From Dolomitihabitans soli (GTDB taxonomy: Bacteria; Actinomycetota; Actinomycetes; Streptosporangiales; Streptosporangiaceae), in NCBI RefSeq assembly GCF_022213955.1, contig NZ_JAKNTW010000006.1, forward strand, positions 248,001-312,000: a stretch of 64,000 nucleotides of DNA. The letters run 5' to 3'. Shown here piece by piece: positions 34,731 to 44,118 of this stretch. The notes beneath the pieces are model-generated. The model saw only the letters and a list, made by a program, of their open reading frames with translations, did no database searches and was not told the DNA's origin. Every line of letters begins with the position of its first letter. Position 1 is the first letter of the stretch. A program made the position numbers and the translations under genes.

Positions 34731-35939
34731 GTGTCTGTGACGGAGTCAACCAGCCATAGCGGTGCTCTCGGTGAGCGTCGCCCTGATATGCCCGCCTTGA
34801 CGGGATTACGTTTTATCGCCGCCCTCATGGTTTTCCTAGGCCATGCGGTCTTCCCGGTGACCATGGGCAACCAGAACCCGGCGACGCCTTTCAGCGACGA
34901 AGGCGTGACCATGGGCCTGATCTGGTTCTTCAACCCCATCGGTGCGCTCGGCCTCTCGTTCTTCTTCATGCTCAGCGGTTTCGTCATCACCTGGTCCACC
35001 CGCCCCGGTGACAAGCTCGGCGACTACTATCGCCGCCGGGTCGTGAAGATCATGCCCAACCACGTCGTCACGTGGGCGCTCGCGATGCTCCTGTTCGCCG
35101 GCGCCTACACGCGACTCTGGGGGCTGCCGAACCTCTTCCTGGTCAACCCGTTCGTGAACGACAACGCCCTGTGGGGCGGGGCCAACATGCCGGCCTGGTC
35201 GCTCGGCGTGGAGATGCTCTTCTACGTGCTGTTCCCGCTGCTGATCCTGCCGATCAGGAAGATCTCCGAGAGCCGCCTGTGGCTGTGGGCGGGCGTCGCG
35301 GTCGCCGGCATCTTCGCCGTCTGCGTCATCACCGTCACGCTGGTCTCCACCGCCGACCTCTTCCCCGGCCAGCAGCTCTCGCTCACCCAGTTCTGGTTCT
35401 CCTACATGTTCCCCCCGGCCAGGCTGGTCGAGTTCGTCGTCGGCATGATCCTGGCCCGGATCGTGATCGCCGGACGGTGGCCGCGAATCGGGGTCACCCC
35501 GGTGCTGATCCTGGTGCTCATCTCCTTTGCCGCGACCCTCTGGGTGCCTCAGCCGTACAACATCGCGCTCGTCACGGCCGTCCCGTTCTTCCTGGTGATC
35601 GGCACCTTCGCGTCGGCCAACCTGCGCGGAAGGAAGACGGTGATGGGCGGCAGGACGATGGAGTGGCTGGGCAAGGTGTCGTTCGCCTTCTTCCTGACCC
35701 AGTCGCTGGTGATCTACTGGCTGCGCCCGACCGTGCTGGGCGACGCCGAGTACGGCCTCGTCGGCGGCATCGTGCTCCTGGTCGGGCTCGTCCTCGTCAA
35801 CGTGCTCGCCGGCTGGGCGCTGTACACCTTCGTGGAGATGCCCACGATGCGCAGATGGAGCCCGCGGCGCAACAAGCCTCCGGTCGAGGAACCGCCCGCC
35901 CGCCCGGCGCCGATCCCCGCGGGGACGGCCACCGAGTGA
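34731..35939 (+). CDS. Membrane acyltransferase, acyltransferase-3 (OafA/MdmB-like) family
   Basis: A 402-residue integral membrane protein with about ten helices. The first helix has LTGLRFIAALMVFLGHA with the conserved His, followed by FFFMLSGFVITW and MPAWSLGVEMLFYVLFPL, all typical acyltransferase-3 motifs. The GTG at 34731 follows AAGGAAG. The C-terminal tail is Pro-rich. In antibiotic clusters such enzymes O-acylate sugars of macrolides and similar compounds, consistent with the neighbouring sugar genes. A role in cell-wall glycan acylation is the alternative. Confidence 0.85.
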   Translation: MSVTESTSHSGALGERRPDMPALTGLRFIAALMVFLGHAVFPVTMGNQNPATPFSDEGVTMGLIWFFNPIGALGLSFFFMLSGFVITWSTRPGDKLGDYYRRRVVKIMPNHVVTWALAMLLFAGAYTRLWGLPNLFLVNPFVNDNALWGGANMPAWSLGVEMLFYVLFPLLILPIRKISESRLWLWAGVAVAGIFAVCVITVTLVSTADLFPGQQLSLTQFWFSYMFPPARLVEFVVGMILARIVIAGRWPRIGVTPVLILVLISFAATLWVPQPYNIALVTAVPFFLVIGTFASANLRGRKTVMGGRTMEWLGKVSFAFFLTQSLVIYWLRPTVLGDAEYGLVGGIVLLVGLVLVNVLAGWALYTFVEMPTMRRWSPRRNKPPVEEPPARPAPIPAGTATE

Positions 35940-35943
35940 CCCC

Positions 35944-35991
35944 CCACCCCGGTACGGCTCCGCAGGCGCGCGGGGTCGTACCGGGGTGGGT
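35944..35991 (+). terminator. Hairpin terminator after the acyltransferase
   Basis: A perfect 14-bp stem CCCACCCCGGTACG/CGTACCGGGGTGGG with a 20-base loop lies five bases beyond the stop. Confidence 0.8.
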
Positions 35992-36177
35992 ACAACGCTG
36001 TATCGAATCGCAAAAGAGAGCAGTTTCGCGTAAGCCGAGCGGGAACCATCGAGGCACACTGGTCGATGCACGCGTAATAAACGGGACGATCCCGCCCGTG
36101 AGCGCCGATCCGGCAAAGACTCCGCCGGTCTGACAACGTCCGGTGACCGGGAGCAAACACCGACGGAAGGATCCTCG

Positions 36178-37839
36178 ATGGAAACGAACACCGAAGCCGG
36201 GTCCGGTGTGAGGGCCGGTCCGAAGGAGTGGTGGGGACTGGCCATTCTGGCCCTTCCCACGCTGCTCCTGTCGCTCGACATGAGCGTTCTCTACCTGGCT
36301 CTCCCGCACCTGAGCACCGAGCTCGGGGCCACGGCCACCCAGCAGCTCTGGATCACCGACATCTACGGCTTCCTCATCGCCGGGTTCCTGGTCACGATGG
36401 GCGGCCTGGGTGACCTGATCGGCCGTCGCAAGCTCCTCCTGATCGGCGCCGCCTGCTTCGCCGCCGCCTCCGTGGTTGCCGCCTACTCCACCAGCGCCGA
36501 GATGCTGATCGCCTCCCGCGCGCTGCTCGGTGTCGCCGGAGCCACGCTGATGCCGTCGACCATGGCGCTGCTGGGCACCATGTTCAAGGACCCCCGCCAG
36601 ATGGGGACGGCCATCGCGGTCTGGATGTCGTGCTTCATGGGCGGCGTCGCGCTCGGCCCGGTGGTCGGCGGGGCGATGCTGCAGAGCTTCTGGTGGGGAT
36701 CGGTCTTCCTGCTCGCCGTACCCGTCATGGTGCTGCTCCTGGCGGTCGGGCCCGCCCTGCTGCCGGAGTACCGCGACGAGAGCGGCGGCCGGCTCGACCT
36801 GGTCAGCGTCGCGCTGTCCCTGGCCACGATCCTGCCGTTCATCTACGGTCTCAAGGAGCTGGCGAAGAACGGCTGGCAGCCGCTGTACGCGGTGGCCATC
36901 GTGGTGGGCGTGGTGTTCGGCGTGATCTTCGTGCGCAGGCAGCGCTCGCTGGAGACGCCGCTGCTCGACCTGCGGCTGTTCGGTCACCGCACGTTCCGCG
37001 CCGCGCTGACACTCATGCTCCTGGGCGGCGTCGTCGGCGGCAGCACCTTCCTGATCAGCATGTTCCTGCAGACGGTCAAGGGGCTCAGCCCGCTGGAGAC
37101 CGGGCTCTGGATGCTGCCCCAGGTCTTCATGACCATCCTGAGCGTGATGATGGCCCCGGCCATCGCGCGCAAGGTCCGTCCCGGCTTCGTCATCGCCGGC
37201 GGACTGGTGATCATGTCGATCGGCTATCTGCTGCTGAGCCAGATGAACTCCGCGACCGGCATGGGCTTCATCGTGATGGGCCTCGTCATCGGCGCCGTGG
37301 GCGTTGGCCCGATGGGCTCCCTGGGCTCCGGCCTGGTGCTCGGCTCGGTCCCGCCGGAGAAGATGGGCGGCGCTTCGGCGATCTCGGAGACCGGTGGCGA
37401 ACTGGGCATCGCGCTCGGCGTCGCGGCGCTGGGCAGCGTCGGCACCGCCGTGTACGCCGGCCAGATCGCCGGCGCCATCCCGGCGGGGGTTCCGGCCGAG
37501 GTGGCCGCGACCGCCAGCGAGAGCATCGCGGGCGGGCTCAACGCGGCGGCACAGGCGGGCGGCGCGCTCGGCGCCCAGGTGCTGGAGGTGGCCCGCGACT
37601 CGTTCACCGTCGGCGTGAACGTCGCCACCGCCACCAGCGCGGTGCTCGCCCTGGCCCTGGCCGTGCTCGCGGCGATCGCGCTGCGGCACGAGCCGCCCAG
37701 CGGCGAGGCGGAGGCGGCCGCCGCGGCCGCGGCCGCGGAGAGCCAGGAGACGCCCGCGGACGAGGGCGACCGTTCCGAGACCGGTGCCGGTGAGCCCTCG
37801 GCCACCGACACCTCAGATGCCGTGAAGGCCGCCGGCTGA
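36178..37839 (+). CDS. MFS exporter, DHA2 (EmrB/QacA) family
   Basis: A 553-residue transporter with 14 predicted helices. Motif C-like glycines (FMGGVALGPVVGGAM) and the motif A loop GGLGDLIGRRKLLLIG are present, as in proton-driven drug exporters. The C-terminal 60 residues are a hydrophilic Ala/Glu-rich tail. The ATG follows GGAAGG. It has its own promoter region and a strong terminator, so it is a single-gene unit inside the sugar cluster, probably exporting the cluster product and giving self-resistance. The substrate is not known. Confidence 0.88.
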   Translation: METNTEAGSGVRAGPKEWWGLAILALPTLLLSLDMSVLYLALPHLSTELGATATQQLWITDIYGFLIAGFLVTMGGLGDLIGRRKLLLIGAACFAAASVVAAYSTSAEMLIASRALLGVAGATLMPSTMALLGTMFKDPRQMGTAIAVWMSCFMGGVALGPVVGGAMLQSFWWGSVFLLAVPVMVLLLAVGPALLPEYRDESGGRLDLVSVALSLATILPFIYGLKELAKNGWQPLYAVAIVVGVVFGVIFVRRQRSLETPLLDLRLFGHRTFRAALTLMLLGGVVGGSTFLISMFLQTVKGLSPLETGLWMLPQVFMTILSVMMAPAIARKVRPGFVIAGGLVIMSIGYLLLSQMNSATGMGFIVMGLVIGAVGVGPMGSLGSGLVLGSVPPEKMGGASAISETGGELGIALGVAALGSVGTAVYAGQIAGAIPAGVPAEVAATASESIAGGLNAAAQAGGALGAQVLEVARDSFTVGVNVATATSAVLALALAVLAAIALRHEPPSGEAEAAAAAAAAESQETPADEGDRSETGAGEPSATDTSDAVKAAG

Positions 37840-37900
37840 GCTGAGGGGCTCGGTTCGGAGCCGCCCGGCGAGGGAGTCGGCCGGCGGATCACGCGGCGCG

Positions 37901-37946
37901 AAAGGCCGCCACCCTGTGCGAACAGGTGTGGCGGCCTTTCCGTTTT
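37901..37946 (+). terminator. Rho-independent terminator after the MFS gene
   Basis: A 12-bp stem AAAGGCCGCCAC/GTGGCGGCCTTT with a small inner CTGT/ACAG helix is followed by CCGTTTT. Confidence 0.88.
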
Positions 37947-38131
37947 CCCGTTTAAGGATCTTTCATTCGCTTAATGCCTTTCTTCTGAAATGCTTGGCCC
38001 CTTGTTAGCATTTACGAATATTTTTTAGCTCAACCCGGGTCTCTAATCTTGAAGGCAGCGGCACAGTATTCGCGAATGAATTCGCTGATGCCGTATTCGT
38101 CCAGCTGTACCGGCGAAACCTGGAGACACTC

Positions 38132-39379
38132 GTGGAAAGACGCTGCCCCGTTCTCGACACCACCGGCCGAGACATTCATGCCGAAACGGACCACCTGCGT
38201 GCGCAGGGCCCCGCGACTCAGGTGGAGCTCCCCGGTGGTGTCGTCGTGTGGTCCATCAACAGCCACGCAACGATCAGGAAGCTGCTGACCGACCCCAACG
38301 TCACCAAGAGCGCCCGCAACCACTGGCCGGCCTTCATCAACGGCGAGATCCCGCCCGACTGGGAGATGATCAGCTGGATCGCCATGGACAACATGGTCAC
38401 GGCCTACGGAAACAACCACGTACGGCTGCGCAGGCTGGTCGGGAAGGCGTTCACGCCCCGCCGTACCGAGGCGATCAAGCCGCGCATCGCCGAGCTGACC
38501 GAGATGCTCGTCGGAGCGCTGGCGGCCACCCCGCCCGGTGAGGTCGTCGACCTGCGCGAGCGGTTCGCCTACCCGCTGCCCGCCATGCTGGTCGCCGACC
38601 TGATCGGCATGTCCGAGGAGGCCCGGGTCGAGACCGCGAAGGTCATCGACATGATGGTGGACACCACCGTCTCGCCGGAGCAGGCCCAGTCGATCCTGCT
38701 CGGCTGGCGGGGCGCCATGGACCAGCTCATCGCCGAGAAGCGCCGCCAGCCCGGCGAGGACATCACCAGCGACCTGGTCGCCGCGCGCGACGAGGACGGC
38801 TCGCGGCTCTCCGAGGTCGAGCTGACCGACACGATCTTCGCCATCCTCGGCGCGGGCTCCGAGACCACGATCAACTTCTTCGACAACGCCATCACCGCCC
38901 TGCTCACCCACCCCGAGCAGCTCGACCTCGTCAAGTCCGGCGAGGCCACCTGGGACGACGTGATCGACGAGGTGCTGCGCGTGGAGTCGCCGCTGGCGCA
39001 CCTGCCGCTCCGCTACGCCGTGGAGGACATCCACCTCGACGGCGTCACCATCCCCAAGGGCGACCCCATCCTCGTCAACTACACCTCCGTGGGCCGCGAC
39101 CCGGCGCTGCACGGCGCCGACGCCGGTCAGTTCGACCTGACCCGGTCCGACAAGGAGCACCTCTCCTTCGGGTACGGCCCGCACTACTGCCTCGGTGCCG
39201 GCATCGCCAGGGCGGTGGCCACCATCGGCCTCTCGACGCTGTTCGAGCGGTTCCCCGACCTGAGCCTCGCCGTCGCCAAGGACGACCTCCAGCCGCTGCC
39301 GACGTTCATCATGAACGGCCACCGGGCCCTGCCGGTACGGCTGACCGCCCCGGTCCCCGCGGGCGCCGGAGCGCGCTGA
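38132..39379 (+). CDS. Cytochrome P450, macrolide-tailoring-like
   Basis: A 415-residue soluble bacterial P450. The heme-ligand loop FGYGPHYCLGAGIAR has Cys353, the I-helix has GAGSETTINFF, and the K-helix has EVLR. All catalytic elements are present, so it is not a heme-less glycosyltransferase helper of the EryCII/DesVIII type. The GTG at 38132 follows GGAGA. It most resembles the CYP107/CYP105 style of secondary-metabolite hydroxylases or epoxidases. The substrate is presumably the glycosylated product of this cluster. The electron-donor ferredoxin is not encoded nearby. Confidence 0.9.
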   Translation: MERRCPVLDTTGRDIHAETDHLRAQGPATQVELPGGVVVWSINSHATIRKLLTDPNVTKSARNHWPAFINGEIPPDWEMISWIAMDNMVTAYGNNHVRLRRLVGKAFTPRRTEAIKPRIAELTEMLVGALAATPPGEVVDLRERFAYPLPAMLVADLIGMSEEARVETAKVIDMMVDTTVSPEQAQSILLGWRGAMDQLIAEKRRQPGEDITSDLVAARDEDGSRLSEVELTDTIFAILGAGSETTINFFDNAITALLTHPEQLDLVKSGEATWDDVIDEVLRVESPLAHLPLRYAVEDIHLDGVTIPKGDPILVNYTSVGRDPALHGADAGQFDLTRSDKEHLSFGYGPHYCLGAGIARAVATIGLSTLFERFPDLSLAVAKDDLQPLPTFIMNGHRALPVRLTAPVPAGAGAR

Positions 39380-39393
39380 GACGCGTGTCCAGA

Positions 39394-39425
39394 ATGCCGG
39401 GGGCGGGAGCAGCCGCCCCCGGCAT
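39394..39425. terminator. Bidirectional hairpin between the P450 and the epimerase-family gene
   Basis: A perfect 13-bp stem ATGCCGGGGGCGG/CCGCCCCCGGCAT with a six-base loop lies between the convergent stops and would serve both strands. Confidence 0.85.
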
Positions 39426-39440
39426 CACCGTGCGACGGGA

Positions 39441-40517
39441 CTAGGCCGCGCTGAGCGCGAACTCCTCCGCGGGGACGGCCGCGGCGATCGCGCCGGTGTC
39501 GGGCAGGGCGAGCCACCAGGGGTTCGCGCGGGCCCACGCGATCGTCCTGATGAGTCCCTCCTCCAGCGAGATGCCGGCCTTCCAGCCCAGCATCCGGCGC
39601 GCCTTGGAGCTGTCGGGGACCCGCCGGGGCACGTCCTCGTAGGCGGAGCCGAGGATCTCGTGGGTGTCCACCCCGACGGTCTGCGACTCGGCGCCGGTCA
39701 GCCTGGCGACCAGTTCGCCGGCCTCACGGACACTGGTCTCGGTCATGTTGCCCAGGTTGAACACCTCTCCGACGGCAGCCGGGTGGCCGGCGGCGAGCAC
39801 CGTGCCCTCGATGGCGTCGTCCACGTGGGTGAAGCACCTGGTGTGCCGGCCCCTGTCGTACATCACGATCGGGAGGCCGTTGAGCGCGCGGTGGACGCTC
39901 CGGCTGATCACGAAGGCCGGCCGCTGCCGCGCGCCGTACGCGTTGAAGTAGCGCACGATCGTCGACTCCAGACCGTGCTGGCGGCCGAACGCGAGGGTCA
40001 GGTGCTCGGTCAGCGCCTTGGCCGAGGAGTAGGTCCAGCGGTCGGCGGAGGTGGAGCCCAGCACCCGGTCGGCCTCCTCGGTCCACGGCACGGCCGGGTT
40101 CTTGCCGAACACCTCGCTGGTGCTCGCCACGACGACCCTGGCGCCGGCCCGCGCCGCCTGCTCAAGGACGTTGCGGGTGCCCTGGAAGTTGATGTCGATG
40201 ACGTCCAGCGGCCGGGCGAGATACTGGTCCACCCCGACCACCGCCGCCAGATGGTAAACCACGTCCACACCTGGGGTGATCGCCCTGGCCAGCCTGTCCT
40301 GGTCACGCACGTCACCCTGCACCAACCTGGCGTGCTGCCGGGCGAGCTGCTGGCTCTCGGGGAAAGGCCCGCTGTCGAAGACGGTCACCTCGTCGCCGCC
40401 CGCTATCAGCCGCTCAACCAGATGACTGCCGATGAAACCGGAACCGCCGGTCACGACGACACGGGAGGACCTCGCGGTATCCGCCGGGCCGACCGGCGGC
40501 CGGAGCGAGTTAGACAT
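39441..40517 (-). CDS. NAD-dependent sugar-nucleotide epimerase/dehydratase, UDP-glucuronate decarboxylase-like
   Basis: A 358-residue extended short-chain dehydrogenase. The Rossmann motif is TGGSGFIGSHLVERL, and the catalytic segment STSEVFG...YSSAK has the Ser/Tyr-x3-Lys set. The ASTSEVFG start and the spacing fit the UDP-glucuronate decarboxylase (UXS/CalS9) group better than GalE, but this is by eye. The ATG at 40517 follows AAGGGA; longer starts at 40535 and 40562 are possible. With the UDP-glucose dehydrogenase next to it, the probable product is a UDP-4-keto-pentose or UDP-xylose. Confidence 0.75.
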   Translation of the reverse strand: MSNSLRPPVGPADTARSSRVVVTGGSGFIGSHLVERLIAGGDEVTVFDSGPFPESQQLARQHARLVQGDVRDQDRLARAITPGVDVVYHLAAVVGVDQYLARPLDVIDINFQGTRNVLEQAARAGARVVVASTSEVFGKNPAVPWTEEADRVLGSTSADRWTYSSAKALTEHLTLAFGRQHGLESTIVRYFNAYGARQRPAFVISRSVHRALNGLPIVMYDRGRHTRCFTHVDDAIEGTVLAAGHPAAVGEVFNLGNMTETSVREAGELVARLTGAESQTVGVDTHEILGSAYEDVPRRVPDSSKARRMLGWKAGISLEEGLIRTIAWARANPWWLALPDTGAIAAAVPAEEFALSAA

Positions 40518-40738
40518 TTCATCATCCCTTTTCATAGGCCGTTGATTCCTTTCAATTACCATTATCCAGAATCGGACCCCTGGGGGCCGGTGGGATAAAG
40601 GCAGTTAGTTGCCCGCCGACGGCCGGATGCTGACAGCGGTCGCGGACGAGGCCGCGGAAAGACGAGTGGCGAGTGAAATACGAATCGTGCCCGCCCCGGA
40701 GTACGGCGACCGTCCCGGCGGAATGGTGACCGCCACCG

Positions 40739-40920
40739 CGTACGGCGAGCCCTGCCCGGTGACCGCCTTGCGTATGGCGAGCCCGTCCCGGTGATCGCCC
40801 CGCGTATGGCGAGCCCGGTCCGGTGACCGACCTGCGTACGGCGAGCCCGGTCCGGTGATCGACCTGCGTACGGCGAGCCCGGCCCGATGACCGCCCGGAG
40901 TGCGGCGAGCCCGCCCCGGG
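40739..40920. repeat. 32-bp intergenic tandem repeat, six copies
   Basis: GGCGAGC recurs at 40744, 40776, 40808, 40840, 40872 and 40904, exactly 32 bases apart. The unit reads roughly GCGTACGGCGAGCCCGGTCC then GGTGATCGACCT; a degenerate seventh copy precedes it. It fills most of the 444-base spacer between two minus-strand sugar genes. No spacers are present, so it is not a CRISPR array. Confidence 0.93.
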
Positions 40921-41006
40921 CGGATCTGCCGGGGCGGGCTCCGTTGCCCCGCGCTCCCCGGCGACTCGGCCACCAGGCGGGGATCATGGTCGGTGGGGGG
41001 AGGCGG

Positions 41007-42353
41007 TCAGCGGCCGATGCCCCGGTAGGCGTAACCGAGGTCGCGGAGGGAGGCGATCTTCTCCTTCGGGTAGTACGCCCGCCCGTCCAGGACCACGCAC
41101 GGCGCCGCGACGGGCAGCTCGGCGTAGTCGAGGTCCTGGAACTCGCGGTGGAAGGCCATGATGGCGACGCAGTCCGCGTCCTGGACGGCCGCCAGCAGAC
41201 TCGGCACGGGAGCGACACCGAGCAGCGCCTCGGCCTGCAGGGGATCGACCAGCGGGTCGTAGACGCGAACCGTGGCGCCGGCCTTGGCCAGGGCGGTGAC
41301 GACGCCCTCGACCGGGGTGGCGCGCAGGTCGCCGGTGTTGTTCTTGAACGCGGCGCCCAGCACGGCGACGGTGGACGTCGCGGGGTCCTTGCCGAGCCGC
41401 AGCAGCTCGTCGATGATCAGCTGCGCGGTGTACTCCGGCATGCCCAGGTTGACCTTGCGCCCGGCGGGAGCGGTGTGGATCTCCACGCCGCGCCCGCGGG
41501 CCGAGTGCCAGACCATCCACGGGTCCTTGACCAGGCACGAGCCGCCCACACCGACGCTGGGCAGCAGGATGTTCACCATTCCCTTGCCCTTGGGGACCGT
41601 GTTGGCGGCGGCGATCACGTCCAGCACGTCCACGTTGTGCGCGCCGCAGAACTTGGCCAGTTCGTTGGCCAGGGCGATGTTGAGGTCGATCCACCAGTTG
41701 TCGGCGAGTTTGACGATCTCGGCGGCCTCCGGCGAGTCCAGCGGGACCACCTCGACCCCGAGGGCACGGTGCCAGAACTCGGCCGCGTCCCGTTTGCTGG
41801 CCGGATCCATCCCGCCCACCACGATCGGCAGCGACCGCACCTCGCGCAGGGCCGTGCCCTCGGCGAACCGCTCGGGGGTGAAGGCGAGCCCGAAGTCCTC
41901 GCCGCAGACGAGGCCGCTCCGCTGGAGCAGCGGAAGGACGACATCGCGGGTCGTTCCCGGCGGCACGGTGCTCTTCAGCACCAGCAGCTGACCCTGCCGC
42001 AGATGGGCGCTCACGTTCAGGCACGCGCCCCGGAGCTGGTCGTCCATCAGGGAGCCGTCGGTCTCGACGGGGGTGCCGACCGCGATCAGCACCACGTCGG
42101 CCGCGCGGATGGCTGCGTAGTCGGTGGTCACCCGGAGCCGCCCGGCGGTGATCCCGCCGATGAGCAGCTCCGCCAGCCCGTCTTCCTGGTATCGGCAGTG
42201 GCCGTCGGTCAGCTCGTCGATCAGGCGGGCGTCGGTGTCCACGCCGGTGACGTCGTAGCCCCGGTCGGCGAGGACCGCGGCGAAGCAGGAGCCGACATAG
42301 CCGAGGCCGATGATCGCCACTTTCGGGTCCCGATGGTCAGGTAGAAAACGCAT
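41007..42353 (-). CDS. UDP-glucose 6-dehydrogenase
   Basis: A 448-residue nucleotide-sugar dehydrogenase that oxidises UDP-glucose to UDP-glucuronate with two NAD+. The N-terminal Rossmann motif is VAIIGLGYVGSCFAAVLADR, the mid-region has KSTVPPGTT, the catalytic Cys is in GVGGSCLVKD, and the C-terminal domain has VAVLGAAFKNNTGDLRATP. The ATG at 42353 follows AGGAG. A UDP-ManNAc dehydrogenase activity is the main alternative. It supplies the substrate for the decarboxylase-like gene downstream, separated by the 32-bp repeat array. Confidence 0.85.
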   Translation of the reverse strand: MRFLPDHRDPKVAIIGLGYVGSCFAAVLADRGYDVTGVDTDARLIDELTDGHCRYQEDGLAELLIGGITAGRLRVTTDYAAIRAADVVLIAVGTPVETDGSLMDDQLRGACLNVSAHLRQGQLLVLKSTVPPGTTRDVVLPLLQRSGLVCGEDFGLAFTPERFAEGTALREVRSLPIVVGGMDPASKRDAAEFWHRALGVEVVPLDSPEAAEIVKLADNWWIDLNIALANELAKFCGAHNVDVLDVIAAANTVPKGKGMVNILLPSVGVGGSCLVKDPWMVWHSARGRGVEIHTAPAGRKVNLGMPEYTAQLIIDELLRLGKDPATSTVAVLGAAFKNNTGDLRATPVEGVVTALAKAGATVRVYDPLVDPLQAEALLGVAPVPSLLAAVQDADCVAIMAFHREFQDLDYAELPVAAPCVVLDGRAYYPKEKIASLRDLGYAYRGIGR

Positions 42354-42770
42354 AACGCTCCTAACAAGAGGAATAAGACTCGATCCCCTTCGATCAAGGC
42401 CCCGGTGCTATTCCTCGGATGGCCATCGGCTGCCCCGGGTCGTTCCTTCTCACAAGAACATCGCCCTGCCCGCCGTACCGCATCTCTTGGATTGCGAGAC
42501 ACTGACAGGCTGTCAAGCAGCGCTTTTCAGCGCCGCAACGCAGGAGATGCGGGGGGTACGGCCAGGCATGATCCTGAGGAGGTGTGACCGGAGCAGGTGA
42601 TCTCCCCCCATTCGGATTTCGCCGGAGGTGTTCCGGCGGCGGCTCGGCGTTTCCCGGTGGAGGTCGGAGCGGAGCCGGCGGGTCGGCGGCCGCCGGCGGT
42701 GCGCGCCGGGTCCACTCCCGCGCGGGGAAGAACGTCAGACAGCGTCGACCCGATGAGTTAGGGGCCGGAG
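42354..42770. other. Divergent promoter region of two sugar-pathway genes
   Basis: A 417-base spacer between the UDP-glucose dehydrogenase (minus) and the 3-dehydrase (plus). The first 200 bases are AT-richer than the rest and probably hold both promoters. No clear operator, repeat or RNA gene was found. Confidence 0.5.
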
Positions 42771-44075
42771 ATGAATGACCACAAGGCGCTAATCCTGGAC
42801 GAGGTCCGCAAATATCACCAGGATATGGAGATCGACCAGGAGTTCGTGCCGGGCGTCAGTGAGATCTGGCCGACCGGCGCGGTGCACGACGTCGAGGACC
42901 GTGTGGCGCTGGTCGAGGCCGCCCTGGAACTCCGGGTCGCGGGAGGATCAAGGGCTCGCAAGTTCGAGTCGCTGTTCGCGCGCAAGCTCAAGCGGCGCAA
43001 GGCGTACCTGGCCAACTCGGGGTCCTCGGCCAACCTGCTGGCAGTGTCCGCGCTCACCTCCCACCGGCTGGAGGACGTACGGCTGCGCCCCGGCGACGAG
43101 GTCATCACCGTCGCGGCGGCCTTCCCCACCACGGTGAACCCGATCCTGCAGAACGGGCTGGTCCCGGTCTTCGTGGACGTGGAACTCGGCACCTACAACC
43201 CGACCGTGGACATGGTGGCGGCGGCGATCGGCCCCAAGACCAAGGCGATCATGATCGCGCACACCGTCGGCAACCCGTTCGAGGTCGCCGAGATGGCCCA
43301 GCTCGCGACGGACAACGACCTCTTCCTGATCGAGGACAGCTGCGACGCGGTCGGGTCCACCTACGACGGCGAGCCGGTCGGCACCTTCGGCGACCTCACC
43401 ACGGTCAGCTTCTACCCGGCGCACCACATGACGATGGGGGAGGGCGGCTGCGTCCTCACCTCGAACCTGCTGCTCGGCCGGATCGTCGAGTCGCTGCGCG
43501 ACTGGGGCCGAGACTGCTGGTGCGAGCCCGGTGAGAGCGACACCTGCCTCAAGCGCTTCAACTACCAGATGGGCACGCTCCCGCACGGCTACGACCACAA
43601 GTACATCTACTCGCATGTCGGTTACAACCTGAAGATCACCGAGCTGCAGGCCGCGCTCGGCCTCAGCCAGCTCAACAAGATCGACGACTTCTGCGCCGCG
43701 CGGCGGCACAACTGGCGCCGCCTCCGCGACGGGCTGGAGGGCGTGCCGCACCTGCTGCTGCCCGAGGCCACCCCGCGCAGCGACCCGAGCTGGTACGGCT
43801 TCGTCCTCACGGTCGACCCGCAGGCCCCGTTCGGCACCAAGGAGATGGTGGACTTCCTGGAGGACAGGAAGATCGGCACCCGCCGCCTGTTCGGGGGCAA
43901 CCTGCTCCGGCACCCCGCCTACATGGACCAGGAGCACCGCGTCGTCGGCGAGCTGACCAACACCGACATCATCACCACCCAGACGTTCCACGTGGGCGTC
44001 TACCCAGGACTGACCGACGAGAAGATCGACTACGTCATCGACTCCATCAAGGAGTTCGTGCGGGCGCGCGGGTGA
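42771..44075 (+). CDS. NDP-4-keto-sugar 3-dehydrase, E1/SpnQ type (PMP and [2Fe-2S])
   Basis: A 434-residue member of the DegT aminotransferase fold that deoxygenates C3 of a 4-keto nucleotide sugar. The PLP lysine is replaced by His in SFYPAHHMTMGEGG (His218-His219), the hallmark of 3-dehydrases, which use free PMP. The [2Fe-2S] ligands fit the E1 pattern C-x57-C-x1-C-x7-C exactly: Cys191, Cys249, Cys251, Cys259. The segment YDHKYIYSHVGYNLKITELQ is also conserved. The electron-transfer partner (E3/DdhD type) is not in the window. The ATG at 42771 follows a GGAG. Confidence 0.92.
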   Translation: MNDHKALILDEVRKYHQDMEIDQEFVPGVSEIWPTGAVHDVEDRVALVEAALELRVAGGSRARKFESLFARKLKRRKAYLANSGSSANLLAVSALTSHRLEDVRLRPGDEVITVAAAFPTTVNPILQNGLVPVFVDVELGTYNPTVDMVAAAIGPKTKAIMIAHTVGNPFEVAEMAQLATDNDLFLIEDSCDAVGSTYDGEPVGTFGDLTTVSFYPAHHMTMGEGGCVLTSNLLLGRIVESLRDWGRDCWCEPGESDTCLKRFNYQMGTLPHGYDHKYIYSHVGYNLKITELQAALGLSQLNKIDDFCAARRHNWRRLRDGLEGVPHLLLPEATPRSDPSWYGFVLTVDPQAPFGTKEMVDFLEDRKIGTRRLFGGNLLRHPAYMDQEHRVVGELTNTDIITTQTFHVGVYPGLTDEKIDYVIDSIKEFVRARG

Positions 44076-44118
44076 CCACCCCGGCCGTACGGGAGAGCCG
44101 AATCACAGGGAGACCGCC

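Noticed and set aside
38132-39379. Heme-less glycosyltransferase activator (DesVIII/EryCII type)
   Set aside because: The heme cysteine, the I-helix threonine and the ExxR motif are intact, so it is an active P450.
39441-40517. UDP-glucose 4-epimerase (galE)
   Set aside because: The catalytic segment and the neighbouring UDP-glucose dehydrogenase fit a UDP-glucuronate decarboxylase better; kept as an alternative only.
40739-40920. CRISPR array
   Set aside because: Units are directly adjacent with a constant 32-bp period, no unique spacers and no cas genes.
42771-44075. Sugar aminotransferase
   Set aside because: The PLP lysine is replaced by His and the iron-sulfur cysteines of E1-type 3-dehydrases are all present.
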